Source: Leptolyngbya sp. BL0902 (GTDB lineage Bacteria > Cyanobacteriota > Cyanobacteriia > Phormidesmidales > Phormidesmidaceae). Taken from it: a stretch of 64,000 bases of DNA. Location of the stretch: the NCBI RefSeq assembly GCF_016403105.1, contig NZ_CP046155.1, forward strand, positions 2,108,001 to 2,172,000, in the 5' to 3' direction. The notes under the pieces were generated by a model. That model was not told the DNA's origin and ran no database searches. It saw only the letters and a list, made by a program, of their open reading frames with translations. A program made the position numbers and the translations under genes. The number at the start of each line of letters is the position of its first letter. The stretch's first letter is position 1. Of the stretch, positions 14,953 to 23,391 are shown one piece after another.

Positions 14953-15309
14953 TCAGGATCGCCATTGGTTTAACCAGCCAACTTGCCCCAGCCAAGTATC
15001 CGCCGTAGTCTCCTGCAACAAGCGATCCAGGGCGTGGATCAAATTAGCCAAGCTCCAGCTACTCTGAGCCGCCAGGATGATACCGCTATGTTCGGGATAT
15101 TGCACCGCCAGCGCCAGAAAATCCTTCACATTAAAGGTAAAAATACATCGGCCCTGGGCTGTCGCTTGCAGAAGCTGGGCTTTATCGCTGGCGTCTTCCG
15201 GCATCCAGGGGTTGGGGGTTCGGGTAACATCATGTCCACGGGCCACCAAGGTTGAATGCAGGGCTTTGATGGAGGTATCTGCATCCAAGTGCAGTTTTGG
15301 GCTAGGCAT
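14953..15309 (-). CDS. DUF5615 PIN-like toxin
   Basis: 118 residues, DUF5615 family (Mut7-C/PIN-like). Starts [24 protein letters not shown] with the first Asp pair near residues 8-10. The later conserved [12 protein letters not shown] (about 58-69) and the segment [12 protein letters not shown] follow the family plan D...T.N..DF...A......HAGI. Partner of the DUF433 antitoxin upstream, whose stop overlaps its start by 8 bp. DUF433-DUF5615 pairs are common in cyanobacteria and predicted to be TA modules. Confidence 0.8.
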   Translation of the reverse strand: MPSPKLHLDADTSIKALHSTLVARGHDVTRTPNPWMPEDASDKAQLLQATAQGRCIFTFNVKDFLALAVQYPEHSGIILAAQSSWSLANLIHALDRLLQETTADTWLGQVGWLNQWRS

Positions 15310-15685
15310 GGGAGGCCTCGATTGCAGCCTCTAGTACCATCGCACCCTCTATCTCGACTTGGTTTGCCGCATAGAAGGCGAGGGCATCCTCAATTTGAGG
15401 AATACTCAGGCTGTATTCTTCTGCCAGTTGTTCCTTGGTGAGGCCCCACTGGTGGAGGGCAATGGCGAGGGTTTGTACCCGAATACCCGTACCCGCGACC
15501 ACTGGCACAGGCTGACCGCTGGCTCCCTGGCGATAGACCACGTTGGGGAATGCCGGATCGGTAGCCTGATGTAAGACTTTCGCCAAAAGCTTAAGGGTCA
15601 TGGCTTCAACCGATAGCCCGTGTTGCGAGGCTTCTTTCGTCAAGTATTGCTCTAATTCGGGGGGCAGATCGAGGGTTAAGGTCAT
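15302..15685 (-). CDS. DUF433 antitoxin with shared N-terminus (cassette 2)
   Basis: 127 residues. Residues 1-36 are nearly the same as in the antitoxin at 14392-14676 (MTLTLDLPPELEQYL... HGLSVEAMTLKLLA). From ~50 it becomes a DUF433 winged-helix domain (VVAGTGIRVQTLAIALHQWG, then LTKEQLAEEYSLSIPQIEDAL). It is therefore a two-module protein: RHH-like start plus DUF433. It pairs with the DUF5615 toxin (8-bp overlap). It begins 34 bp beyond the stop motif of uvrA tail c. Confidence 0.8.
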   Translation of the reverse strand: MTLTLDLPPELEQYLTKEASQHGLSVEAMTLKLLAKVLHQATDPAFPNVVYRQGASGQPVPVVAGTGIRVQTLAIALHQWGLTKEQLAEEYSLSIPQIEDALAFYAANQVEIEGAMVLEAAIEASHA

Positions 15686-15768
15686 CGTTCTATCAGGCTA
15701 CATAGCCCCTATGGTAGCGCCCCTACCCCGCCGAATGTTGCTCTAGCACTTTGGCCAAATACTTGCCC
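15580..15768 (-). repeat. 189-bp direct repeat, copy 2
   Basis: Second copy of the block at 14571-14759: first part of the antitoxin gene, 30-bp flank beginning CTATCAGGCTACAT, and the end of the uvrA tail. Confidence 0.85.
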
Positions 15769-15771
15769 GTG
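15720..15771 (-). pseudogene. uvrA 3'-tail fragment (copy c)
   Basis: 52 bp matching the uvrA end at 19993-20044 with about 3 substitutions, same orientation. It stops exactly before the end of the next small gene (stop at 15779). Shortest of the three tail copies. Confidence 0.8.
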
Positions 15772-15778
15772 ACGGCTA

Positions 15779-15958
15779 CTATTCTGCGGATAACCACTGA
15801 TCGTTAGGTTCTGGCGCAATGTCAGCGACCTTAGCTAATACGGCCTCGTAGCTAGAGCGATTGCCTTGGCTGGCACGTTCTTTTAGATACCCTTCGGTGG
15901 TTAGGGCTGAAATTTTTTCAGCAATTTTTGATTGCAATACGGCTTTGAGGATGTTCAT
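15779..15958 (-). CDS. Small hypothetical protein (59 aa), TA-like
   Basis: 59 residues: MNILKAVLQSKIAEKISALT, then EGYLKERASQGNRSSYEAVL and a tail ending PNDQWLSAE. The 'KERASQG.R..Y..VLAKV.D..PE..D' pattern recalls small cyanobacterial proteins next to RelE or PIN genes, but I cannot name the family. It lies 31 bp after the RelE-type toxin stop on the same strand, and its stop is 7 bp from uvrA tail c. Probably co-transcribed with the RelE pair. Confidence 0.55.
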   Translation of the reverse strand: MNILKAVLQSKIAEKISALTTEGYLKERASQGNRSSYEAVLAKVADIAPEPNDQWLSAE

Positions 15959-15989
15959 CGCTTACGCCTCCCGTTTTACTGCATTCCCT

Positions 15990-16253
15990 TTATGGTTCAT
16001 AGGCTTCGCTGCGGTGGGCGATGGCTATGACGAAGACCTGCACTATATCATCGTTCACGGAGTAAATGACTCGGTAGTCGCCAATTCGATAACGATAGTA
16101 GCCTGCGTACTCGCCTTTGAGAGCTTTGATGTTGGGGTGAAACCGGGGAGTTTGCTCTAGCTGCTGCAAACATCGAGCAATTTTCTTGGCTAGGGCTTTA
16201 TCTGCATTGGCATAGGTTTTTGCGGCATCTGGGTGAAGGAGAACGTCATACAT
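15990..16253 (-). CDS. RelE/ParE-type toxin
   Basis: 87-residue RelE-fold protein: MYDVLLHPDAAKTYANADKA, then HPNIKALKGEYAGYYRYRIG and DYRVIYSVNDDIVQVFVIAIAHRSE. The 'LKG....YR.RIGDYRVIY.........V..I.HR...Y' pattern is diagnostic. RelE members cut ribosome-bound mRNA and ParE members block gyrase; which applies is not clear. The start overlaps the antitoxin stop by 8 bp. Confidence 0.85.
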   Translation of the reverse strand: MYDVLLHPDAAKTYANADKALAKKIARCLQQLEQTPRFHPNIKALKGEYAGYYRYRIGDYRVIYSVNDDIVQVFVIAIAHRSEAYEP

Positions 16254-16524
16254 CGGAGCGAATGGTTCTCCATGCGGTGTACTGGGCTTGGGGCGTTGCC
16301 TGGTTTTGCTTAATGCGTTCTAATAATCCAGGAATGGCTAAAAGTTCTTGGGTGGCGGCTTCGCTTTCTGCATTTGCTAGGTAAGCAGCAAAATCGACCA
16401 GAACTTGTAGACGCTCTGGGGAGAGTTGTTTAAGGGAATTATTAAGCTGGCATTGTAGTTCTGCTACAGATACTGCAACGACTGAATCCATATCTTCGAC
16501 TGGGAAATTATCGGTAGAGTTCAT
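16246..16524 (-). CDS. Antitoxin partner of the RelE-type toxin
   Basis: 92-residue helical protein: VAVSVAELQCQLNNSLKQLSP, then ERLQVLVDFAAYLANAESEA and a tail PGLLERIKQNQ. The pattern 'L..LSPE.L..L.DFA.YLA..ES..AT.ELL.IPG' belongs to the cyanobacterial antitoxin group near DUF2281. The overlap with the RelE gene supports the pairing. Confidence 0.7.
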   Translation of the reverse strand: MNSTDNFPVEDMDSVVAVSVAELQCQLNNSLKQLSPERLQVLVDFAAYLANAESEAATQELLAIPGLLERIKQNQATPQAQYTAWRTIRSDV

Positions 16525-16545
16525 AGCAGTTACCGCTTAGTGACT

Positions 16546-16704
16546 TTAATGAGGTGTAAAAAATGGTTTTGATTGGACTGAAATTACATCGTATACTTTT
16601 CCTGAAACTGAAGCTTTCTGAAGTTCGCGCTCTAGCCATTGCCGTTTTTCGTCAGACAGAGAAAGAATGACCTGCGCTAAGGATTCCACTATTTCTTGAT
16701 TCAT
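16546..16704 (-). CDS. Mini-protein (52 aa), paralogue of the one at 17449
   Basis: 52 residues, MNQEIVESLAQVILSLSDEK, then RQWLERELQK and a tail ending KPFFTPH. The first ~30 residues match the 34-residue ORF at 17449-17553 (MNQKLVESFVQVILALSDEE). Both look like short antitoxin helices of the type 'Q.I..L..LSDEER..LERE'. It lies 32 bp after the retropepsin-like gene and 22 bp before the RelE antitoxin. Confidence 0.5.
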   Translation of the reverse strand: MNQEIVESLAQVILSLSDEKRQWLERELQKASVSGKVYDVISVQSKPFFTPH

Positions 16705-16735
16705 GGAATATCTCCAAAACACAGCATTAGACTAT

Positions 16736-17143
16736 CTATGGCGACTTGGGTTTAACCTCAAATTCCATTTTGGAGCGATAGAAACAGACATCAAATTCCA
16801 TGAAAAAGTTTGTCTGTCCTAAAATGAGAGGAGCATCCTGACTTTTTGTCCAGGCAAATGCTAGCCGAGTCGGTGCAATATCTCCAACTTGAACCATCGC
16901 AAAGAAAGGTATAGCAGGCTGGGCGCTCAAGTTGCCTGCTAGTTGAATGATGGCCTTGCTGTCGTCCCAAGTGGCTCCCAAGCGGAGTCCCAAGTCATAG
17001 GGCATCACATTGATGGTCGCACCGCTGTCTACCAGTCCAATCGCCTCAACCGTTTGATCTTCACGGCGAAGAATGAGCGGTACCCTTGGCAAGCTATCAA
17101 ACTCGTCTTGGGATGAATCGGTGGTGGAATAGCGGAAACGCAT
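16736..17143 (-). CDS. Retropepsin-like aspartic protease domain protein
   Basis: 135-residue single-domain aspartic protease. The active-site motif is GLVDSGATINVMPYDL (Asp39), followed by flap-like strands and LILGQTNFFMEFDVCF near the end, the 'ILG...F......' helper motif of pepsin/retropepsin folds. Such proteins work as dimers, one Asp from each chain. In cyanobacteria they occur in small operons with short helical proteins; the substrate is unknown. The partner gene at 17150-17359 ends 6 bp upstream, so they are coupled. Confidence 0.75.
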   Translation of the reverse strand: MRFRYSTTDSSQDEFDSLPRVPLILRREDQTVEAIGLVDSGATINVMPYDLGLRLGATWDDSKAIIQLAGNLSAQPAIPFFAMVQVGDIAPTRLAFAWTKSQDAPLILGQTNFFMEFDVCFYRSKMEFEVKPKSP

Positions 17144-17149
17144 GGTGAT

Positions 17150-17359
17150 TTAGGGCTGATTCTCTGACTCTAGAGCTTGCATCAAGGTAGCACCAGCCCC
17201 AAAGTTGTTGTAAGGGGTTGGCAAGTCATAGACTTTGAAGGGTTTTAGAGGTGAGATATCCTCGGCTGCTTCTAGATCCTCTGCCAGAATCCGAATCAGT
17301 TTTAGCTTCTCAATAATGGAGAGCTGACGGACGGATGGAAGAACTTCAGACAAAGTCAT
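17150..17359 (-). CDS. Small helical protein coupled to the retropepsin
   Basis: 69 residues: MTLSEVLPSVRQLSIIEKLK, then LIRILAEDLEAAEDISPL, and YDLPTPYNNFGAGATLMQAL at the end. The 'SV..LS..EK..L...LA..L' start is common to small cyanobacterial proteins preceding retropepsin or PIN genes, like an antitoxin. Six bp separate it from the protease start, so the two probably form one functional unit. Confidence 0.65.
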   Translation of the reverse strand: MTLSEVLPSVRQLSIIEKLKLIRILAEDLEAAEDISPLKPFKVYDLPTPYNNFGAGATLMQALESENQP

Positions 17360-17448
17360 ATAGTGTCTCCAAGCTTAAAGCCCTGTACTGCAAGTGTAAA
17401 TCTTTAGAGAATGTTTGAGCAGTGATCTGCTGTAACTTTAGTCATCTA

Positions 17449-17553
17449 TCAATCCCCCTCCTCAAAAAGAATTTCACGCTCTAGCGATTTTCGTTCCTCG
17501 TCAGACAAAGCAAGAATGACCTGCACAAAGGATTCTACCAACTTTTGATTCAT
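17449..17553 (-). CDS. Mini-protein (34 aa)
   Basis: 34 residues: MNQKLVESFVQVILALSDEE then RKSLEREILFEEGD. Shorter paralogue of the 52-residue ORF at 16546-16704, with the same start MNQ.(IL)VES...VIL.LSDE. It precedes the 69-residue gene by 89 bp. Either a real micro-protein or a truncated duplicate. Confidence 0.4.
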   Translation of the reverse strand: MNQKLVESFVQVILALSDEERKSLEREILFEEGD

Positions 17554-17781
17554 GGGCTATCTACAACTTTTAAGAGAGTGCTTACACAAAATTTTAATTG
17601 GCCTCATTTTTGAAAAACATGAACTTAGCAAACCCTGTATTTTGTTGACAGTAAATTTATGCGATAGCAAACAATCTTAAACTCCTAGAAATGACTTCTC
17701 TGCCGTCCGTACCAATGAATTACCAAAGTGATTAATATTGATATTGAATTAGCATTATGTTTTCTCAACTTATATTTTTAA

Positions 17782-18489
17782 TCAGCCACTTTCTTCAGCC
17801 ATTTGAACCATAATATTCTTGACTTTTTCACAGAACTCCAAAAAAAGCTGGAAGGTTAGGAGATCTTTCGGCTGGTCTTGAACCCTTTTCTGAAGCTCAT
17901 CAAAATAGTATTTCTCTTTTGCATCTTTAGGGTTTTTCTTGCTATATATTGTGTTTCTTGACCTAAAAACTTCTCTCAGATATTCATAATGAAAATCAGC
18001 ATGATTTCTCATTTCATATTTCCCCATTTCTTCAGGGTTACTTCGAGAGACATCATAGTAATTCACATAATCTGCCAAGGGTCGCTCTAATGGTTGCCTA
18101 GAGTCGAAAATCTTCCTGTTGCCCAGCAGCCAAGTCTCTATACATCGATTTTGTATAATAATTTCAACTTTAGTTCTTCCCAGGTTGACTTCTTCATTGC
18201 TGATAAAGTCACGAATATATTGAACTCTTTCCTCTACTGACTCCTCGTCTGCATCGACACATATAACAAGATAATCATATCTTGCAACTTCTGAAATTTT
18301 GTCAACGGCATTTTCAAGGCCATCATACAAAATTCTAGGATAACCCTCTCCACTAACGAGGTAATAATTATTGGCTTTAACTTGGTCGTGATACCTAACT
18401 CTTACTAGATTCGGAACAAGATACTCAAGCCATCTTGGATATATCTTTCTCTCTGTGCTATTCCCCTCAACTAAGAAGTAAATATTCAT
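17782..18489 (-). CDS. TOPRIM-like protein of an ATPase-linked defence pair
   Basis: 235 residues. It begins MNIYFLVEGNSTERKIYPRW, with Glu8 as the TOPRIM acid, and has YDYLVICVDADEESVE, giving the DxD pair Asp79/Asp81. This is the metal-binding set of TOPRIM nucleases and RloB/DUF4276/DUF4435-like proteins. The rest is helical, with IIIQNRCIETWLLGNRKIF, the 'N.CIE.WLL' signature typical of such TOPRIM families. It overlaps the AAA gene by 4 bp (upstream gene stop on its ATG). Probably a nuclease effector controlled by the ATPase. AT-rich compared with the genome. Confidence 0.65.
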   Translation of the reverse strand: MNIYFLVEGNSTERKIYPRWLEYLVPNLVRVRYHDQVKANNYYLVSGEGYPRILYDGLENAVDKISEVARYDYLVICVDADEESVEERVQYIRDFISNEEVNLGRTKVEIIIQNRCIETWLLGNRKIFDSRQPLERPLADYVNYYDVSRSNPEEMGKYEMRNHADFHYEYLREVFRSRNTIYSKKNPKDAKEKYYFDELQKRVQDQPKDLLTFQLFLEFCEKVKNIMVQMAEESG

Positions 18490-19625
18490 CTCTGCTCTTC
18501 TAAATCTGCTTCATCTTCCAGAACATTTATTAAATCGATAAATGCTTTCTGTCTAGACTGAGATATATGAAAATCTTCTGGACTTTTGGCAGTTACTAAG
18601 CCAGCCTTTCGAATTATTATCTTCCAATAGGCGGGACTAAAATTATTTATTATGTAGGGATGATGGCTAGTAATAATAAATTGTGAATTTTTATCATCCA
18701 GCACAAGTTCGGTCACACTGTCTAGACAGTTAATGCCTAAACTATTTTCAAACTCGTCAATCAGGATAATGCAGTTTTCAGGAGCTAGATATAGCTCACT
18801 AATATACATTAACGTCTTCATCATTCCTGATGAGATATTTTCGATCCAACCATCTACGCCTTTTTCTCTAATACTGATTGTGGTAGCCTCCTTTAGGAGT
18901 TTAGATAGCGCGATAGGGATATCCTCGTCTTTTATTGTCTCAATTTTTACGTCTGAGACATTTGGGAAGATCGACATGAAAGCTTCTTTAATTCTATTGA
19001 ATTCTTCTGGAAGTATCCTGTAGAGAATAGCTAGCTTTATAGGTACTGGCAAGCCACTTTCCTTCAAAACAGAAAGCGAAGATTTTTCAAACTTTTTAAA
19101 GATAGATATTGGCAAACGCCAAACCCGATCAATACTGTCAGAATCAGCCAATATAATTTTATCTAATGACTCTTTTACGGGAGCAATTTGATCCTCTTGC
19201 TTCAATAGCTCAACAACACTTTCAAAAGGTGATAGCTTAGGAGTCTTGACCCCATTAAATATTATTTCCGAGTCTTTTCGCTCTATCAAAACACTTTCAT
19301 TATTGCAGACTAGCTTTTCACTTATAAGTTTTACCTGCTCATTTTCTTCTGGACTCTCGTCGATTGAGATGGCATTTTCTTTTGTTTCAAACTCCCCACT
19401 CCAAGTATATTCAAGATTGTTGTCTGCAATGAAACAAACATTCCATTTAACTCCGTTAAGGGATGCGCCATTAGCTATAGACTTCAAGCTATAAATGGAT
19501 CTGAGTATTCTTGTTTTCCCAACACCAGATACACCAACTAGGAGGTTTAGATTTGGCAAAAAATCGACTTCTGCTAGCTTCCACTTATACTCATCATCGT
19601 AGTACTCTAATCTTTTTATTTGCAT
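18486..19625 (-). CDS. AAA/ABC-type ATPase of the OLD/RloA/AriA kind
   Basis: 379 residues, SMC/ABC-like ATPase. Walker A GVSGVGKT (31-38); ABC-like signature ENISSGMMKTL (262-272); Walker B CIILIDEFENSLG (285-297, Asp290/Glu291); switch His in FIITSHHPYIINN (about 321). The middle (60-250) is a lid/helical insertion. The gene pair ATPase then TOPRIM protein resembles known abortive-infection pairs (PARIS AriA/AriB, RloA/RloB), but neither identity is proven and the lengths differ. AT-rich. The 4-bp overlap with the TOPRIM gene argues for a two-protein complex. Confidence 0.7.
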   Translation of the reverse strand: MQIKRLEYYDDEYKWKLAEVDFLPNLNLLVGVSGVGKTRILRSIYSLKSIANGASLNGVKWNVCFIADNNLEYTWSGEFETKENAISIDESPEENEQVKLISEKLVCNNESVLIERKDSEIIFNGVKTPKLSPFESVVELLKQEDQIAPVKESLDKIILADSDSIDRVWRLPISIFKKFEKSSLSVLKESGLPVPIKLAILYRILPEEFNRIKEAFMSIFPNVSDVKIETIKDEDIPIALSKLLKEATTISIREKGVDGWIENISSGMMKTLMYISELYLAPENCIILIDEFENSLGINCLDSVTELVLDDKNSQFIITSHHPYIINNFSPAYWKIIIRKAGLVTAKSPEDFHISQSRQKAFIDLINVLEDEADLEEQR

Positions 19626-19995
19626 AGTAGTGATAATCTCCTAACCATCTTAAGGACAGATCAAAACTGTAACAACTCTTTTGGTGGGTTCTAGTGCTTG
19701 TATAGAAATTTATATTACTCCAGGCATAACTAAGTGAATGACAAAGGAATCAGAAGCTCCAGGAGCTATGCTAAGCCAACCAGCATCTAAATTGCATATC
19801 GGCTTTCTCTAAAGCTCTTGCTGTAAGGCTTTTGGGTGATTTGGTCATTACATTTTAGATGACTAATAGCTCAGTAGCATTTTAACTATTTCATAAACGT
19901 TGGATCCGGATAATAATCACCACTATGATAGGTATTCTCCATCACACCTGCGGGATAACGCCCAGACTTTAAGGAATTAATTATCATCCTTGCCC
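19626..19995. other. Gap between uvrA and the ATPase/TOPRIM pair
   Basis: 370 bp with no gene. AT-rich near the ATPase start, GC-richer near uvrA. Contains, at 19931-19963, a stretch weakly resembling the 8803-8830 region (both have GGTATTC, CCAT and a GCCC end), perhaps a dispersed motif. The promoter of the ATPase/TOPRIM pair should lie in 19626-19750. Confidence 0.4.
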
Positions 19996-22900
19996 CTACC
20001 CCGCCGGATGCTGCTCTAGCACCTTGGCCAAATACTTGCCCGTGTAGGAACCCACCACCTGGGCCACCGCTTCCGGGGTGCCCTGGGCGATCAATTCGCC
20101 GCCTCGGTCGCCGCCCTCTGGGCCGAGGTCAACAATCCAGTCGGCGCAGCGGATGACGTCCAGGTTGTGTTCAATCATCAGCACCGAGTTGCCCTTGTCC
20201 ACCAGGCGTTGCACCACATCCAGCAGTTTGTGGACATCGTAGAAGGACAGCCCGGTGGTGGGTTCGTCGATGAGATAGAGGGTTTTTCCGGTGGAGCGGC
20301 GGGCCAGTTCGGAGGCGAGTTTCATCCGTTGGGCTTCGCCACCGGAGAGGGTGGGGGCGGTTTGGCCCAGGCGGATATAGCCCAGGCCCACGTCCACCAT
20401 CGTTTGCAGGCGGCTGGCGGCCTGGGGGATATTTTCAAAGAAGGCGAGGGCTTCTTCGGCGGTCATGTTCAGCACGTCGGAGATGTTTTTGCCCTTGTAG
20501 GTGACTTGCAGGGTTTCGCGGTTGTAGCGCGCCCCTTTGCACACCTCGCACTGCACATAGACATCGGGCAAAAAGTTCATTTCAATCACGTTCACGCCCT
20601 GGCCACCGCAGGCTTCGCAGCGTCCGCCCTTGACGTTGAAGGAAAACTGCCCCGCCTTGTAGCCCCGCGCCTTGGCCTCGATGGTTTCGGTGAACAGGTT
20701 GCGGATGACGTCGAACACGCCCGTGTAGGTGGCGGGGTTGGAGCGGGGGGTGCGGCCAATGGGGGATTGGTCGATGACGATGACTTTATCCAGGGCTTTG
20801 AGGCCATCCAGCTTTTCCAGGTCTTTGGGGAAGGGGACTTTGCTGCCGAAGTGGTGTTGTAGGGCGGGATAGAGCAACTCGTTGACCAGGGTGGATTTGC
20901 CGGAGCCGGATACCCCCGTAATGCAAACCAGCTTGCCCAGGGGCAGCTCCACGTCCAGGTTTTTCAGGTTGTTGCGGTGGGCATTTTTGAGGGTGAGGGA
21001 TCGCCCGTTGCCGCTGCGCCGTTCTGCTGGGGTGGGAATGCTGAGCCGCCCGGAGAGGTACGCGCCCGTGAGGGAATCCTTCGCCGTGGTCAGCGCCTTC
21101 AGGTCGCCCTCGGCCACAATCGCACCGCCGTGGATGCCCGCCCCAGGGCCGATATCGACGAGGTGATCGGCGGCGCGGATGGTGTCTTCGTCGTGCTCCA
21201 CTACGATCAGGGTGTTGCCCAGATCCCGCAGGCGGGTGAGGGTGTTGAGCAGGCGGTCGTTGTCCCGCTGGTGCAGACCGATGCTGGGTTCATCCAACAC
21301 GTAGAGCACCCCGGTTAGGCCAGAGCCGATTTGGGTGGCCAGTCGGATGCGCTGGGCCTCGCCACCGGAGAGGGTCATCGCCGTGCGGTGCAGGGTGAGG
21401 TAGTCCAGCCCCACGTCCATCATGAACTGCAAGCGGGCGCGGATTTCCCGCAGCACCAAGGCCCCAATTTGCAGTTGGCGGGCCGAGAGCTTGGGCGCGT
21501 CGCCTTCTTCGCCCACCAGGTTACGAATGCGGCTGAGGCATTCCCGAATCGAGACATTGGTGAGGTCGCTGATCGAGTGGGGGCCAATGCGGACGGCGTT
21601 GGATTCCGGCTTCAGGCGGGTGCCGTGGCAGACTTCGCAGGTCTGATCGACCAGGTATTTCTCTAGCTTTTGCTTGTAGAGTTCCGAGGTGGTTTCCTTA
21701 TACTGTCGTTCCAGGATGGGCAAAACGCCCTCATACTGGCGATAGTAGCCCTTGCGCTCCCGGTAGCGCGAGTCGGATTCAATGTAGATTTTTTCCTCGC
21801 TGCCGTGGAGAACGATGTGCTGCTGTTCGGGGGTGAGGCTGTCCCAGCGGGATTGGATTTCAAAGCCAAAGGCTTGGCCGACGCTGTAGAGCAGCGAGAA
21901 ATAATAGGTGTTGTCCTTTTCCGACCAGGGGGCCACGGCGGCGTAGACGGGCAGGGTGGGATCGGGCACCACCAAATCCGCCGAAAAGGTGCGCAGACTG
22001 CCCAACCCGTGGCAGTGGGGACAAGCGCCATAGGGCGAGTTGAAGGAGAATAATCGCGGCGACAATTCCTCCATCACCGCCCCATGTTCGGGACAGGCGA
22101 AGTTTTCCGAAAAGACCAGTTCCTTCGGCAACGCATCGGCCAAGGCCGCACCATAGCTACCCCCGGCCTCCGCCGCCTGGGGGACTCGATCCGGTAGGCG
22201 ATCCGATAAAGACACGACATTATCCTTGGCGGCCACTGCTTCGGATCCTGATTCCTGGTTCTTGTCGGCCAGAATGTCAATCACCGCGATCCCCTCCGAC
22301 CGCTTTAGACAAGTGGCCAAGGAATCCGCCAAACGTTCCTGCAAACCGTCTTTTTTCACCAAACGATCTACGACGACTTCGATATGGTGGCTATGGTTTT
22401 TGTCGAGTTCAATGTTGTCGGTCAGTTCGCGAATTTCCCCATTCACCCGCACCCGCACAAAACCTTCCGACGCAAGGCTGGAGATCAGCTTTTTGTGAGT
22501 TCCCTTCTTGCCGCGCACCACGGGGGCGAGGATTTGGAATCGCGTCCGATCCGGCAGGGCCATTACCCGGTCGATCATTTGGTCGATGGTTTGGGGCGAA
22601 ATGCTGCGGTCGCAGTGGGGACAGTGGGGATCCCCGGCCCGCCCGTAGAGCAGACGCAGATAGTCGTAGATTTCCGTCACCGTACCCACCGTGGAGCGGG
22701 GGTTGTGGGAGGTGGACTTTTGGTCGATGGAAATGGCGGGACTCAGTCCCTCAATGGCATCCACATCGGGCTTATCCACCTGGCCCAAAAACTGCCGCGC
22801 ATAGGCACTGAGGGATTCCACATAGCGGCGCTGACCCTCGGCAAAAATCGTGTCGAAGGCCAGGGAGGACTTGCCGGAACCGGAGACCCCCGTAAACACC

Positions 22901-23184
22901 ACCAGCTTGTTGCGGGGAATCTCTAAGTCCAGATTCTTGAGATTATGCTGGCGCGCTCCCCGAATGCGAATCACGTTGTCATCGAGGGCGGAATGGTGGT
23001 GGGCGAGTCCAGCGTGGCCGAGGTCAATCCCGGATTCCGCGGGACTGTCCTGACCGTTGACGGCCTGTTTGCTGGTGGATTTTTTCCTGCTTGTCTTGCC
23101 CGTGGTGGAGGCTTTACCCGTTGTGGACGCTCGCCCGTTGCGAGAGTTGTCGGATTTCTTAGCAGCAGCGTCCGATTTCGGCAT
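19996..23184 (-). CDS. uvrA: Excinuclease ABC subunit A
   Basis: 1062-residue DNA-damage sensor of nucleotide excision repair; a dimer loads UvrB at lesions. Two ABC ATPase halves: Walker [15 protein letters not shown] and [15 protein letters not shown]; signatures [12 protein letters not shown] and [12 protein letters not shown]. Zinc-finger Cys pairs [12 protein letters not shown] and CEACGGQG...CEVCKGAR are present. It is longer than the usual ~940 residues because of a ~75-residue low-complexity Ser/Thr/Lys N-terminus (repeats ASTTGK) and an insert near 310-350 in the first half. Its 3' end occurs in three further partial copies at 13829, 14711 and 15720. The stop is TAG. Confidence 0.95.
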   Translation of the reverse strand: MPKSDAAAKKSDNSRNGRASTTGKASTTGKTSRKKSTSKQAVNGQDSPAESGIDLGHAGLAHHHSALDDNVIRIRGARQHNLKNLDLEIPRNKLVVFTGVSGSGKSSLAFDTIFAEGQRRYVESLSAYARQFLGQVDKPDVDAIEGLSPAISIDQKSTSHNPRSTVGTVTEIYDYLRLLYGRAGDPHCPHCDRSISPQTIDQMIDRVMALPDRTRFQILAPVVRGKKGTHKKLISSLASEGFVRVRVNGEIRELTDNIELDKNHSHHIEVVVDRLVKKDGLQERLADSLATCLKRSEGIAVIDILADKNQESGSEAVAAKDNVVSLSDRLPDRVPQAAEAGGSYGAALADALPKELVFSENFACPEHGAVMEELSPRLFSFNSPYGACPHCHGLGSLRTFSADLVVPDPTLPVYAAVAPWSEKDNTYYFSLLYSVGQAFGFEIQSRWDSLTPEQQHIVLHGSEEKIYIESDSRYRERKGYYRQYEGVLPILERQYKETTSELYKQKLEKYLVDQTCEVCHGTRLKPESNAVRIGPHSISDLTNVSIRECLSRIRNLVGEEGDAPKLSARQLQIGALVLREIRARLQFMMDVGLDYLTLHRTAMTLSGGEAQRIRLATQIGSGLTGVLYVLDEPSIGLHQRDNDRLLNTLTRLRDLGNTLIVVEHDEDTIRAADHLVDIGPGAGIHGGAIVAEGDLKALTTAKDSLTGAYLSGRLSIPTPAERRSGNGRSLTLKNAHRNNLKNLDVELPLGKLVCITGVSGSGKSTLVNELLYPALQHHFGSKVPFPKDLEKLDGLKALDKVIVIDQSPIGRTPRSNPATYTGVFDVIRNLFTETIEAKARGYKAGQFSFNVKGGRCEACGGQGVNVIEMNFLPDVYVQCEVCKGARYNRETLQVTYKGKNISDVLNMTAEEALAFFENIPQAASRLQTMVDVGLGYIRLGQTAPTLSGGEAQRMKLASELARRSTGKTLYLIDEPTTGLSFYDVHKLLDVVQRLVDKGNSVLMIEHNLDVIRCADWIVDLGPEGGDRGGELIAQGTPEAVAQVVGSYTGKYLAKVLEQHPAG

Positions 23185-23391
23185 ATTGGGGGGCTTCGTG
23201 ACAATGCCCTATCAATTTAACATTTATACACACAGGTGTCTGAGGCCCGACGCTCTTTAGGAAGGCTTACCCAGATCACGCTGCCCAGCCGCAGGAAGCC
23301 CCCCAACCCCCGCCCCTTATGCGGGAGAGGATCCAAAAGGATGTGCCCCGGCGCTACGGACGGGTCAAGGCATGTGTCCGAGGAACGAAAC

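Noticed and set aside
14759-14995. 78-codon open frame with uvrA-like end
   Set aside because: It is a fragment of the uvrA tail fused to antisense toxin DNA, without an own start or ATPase core.
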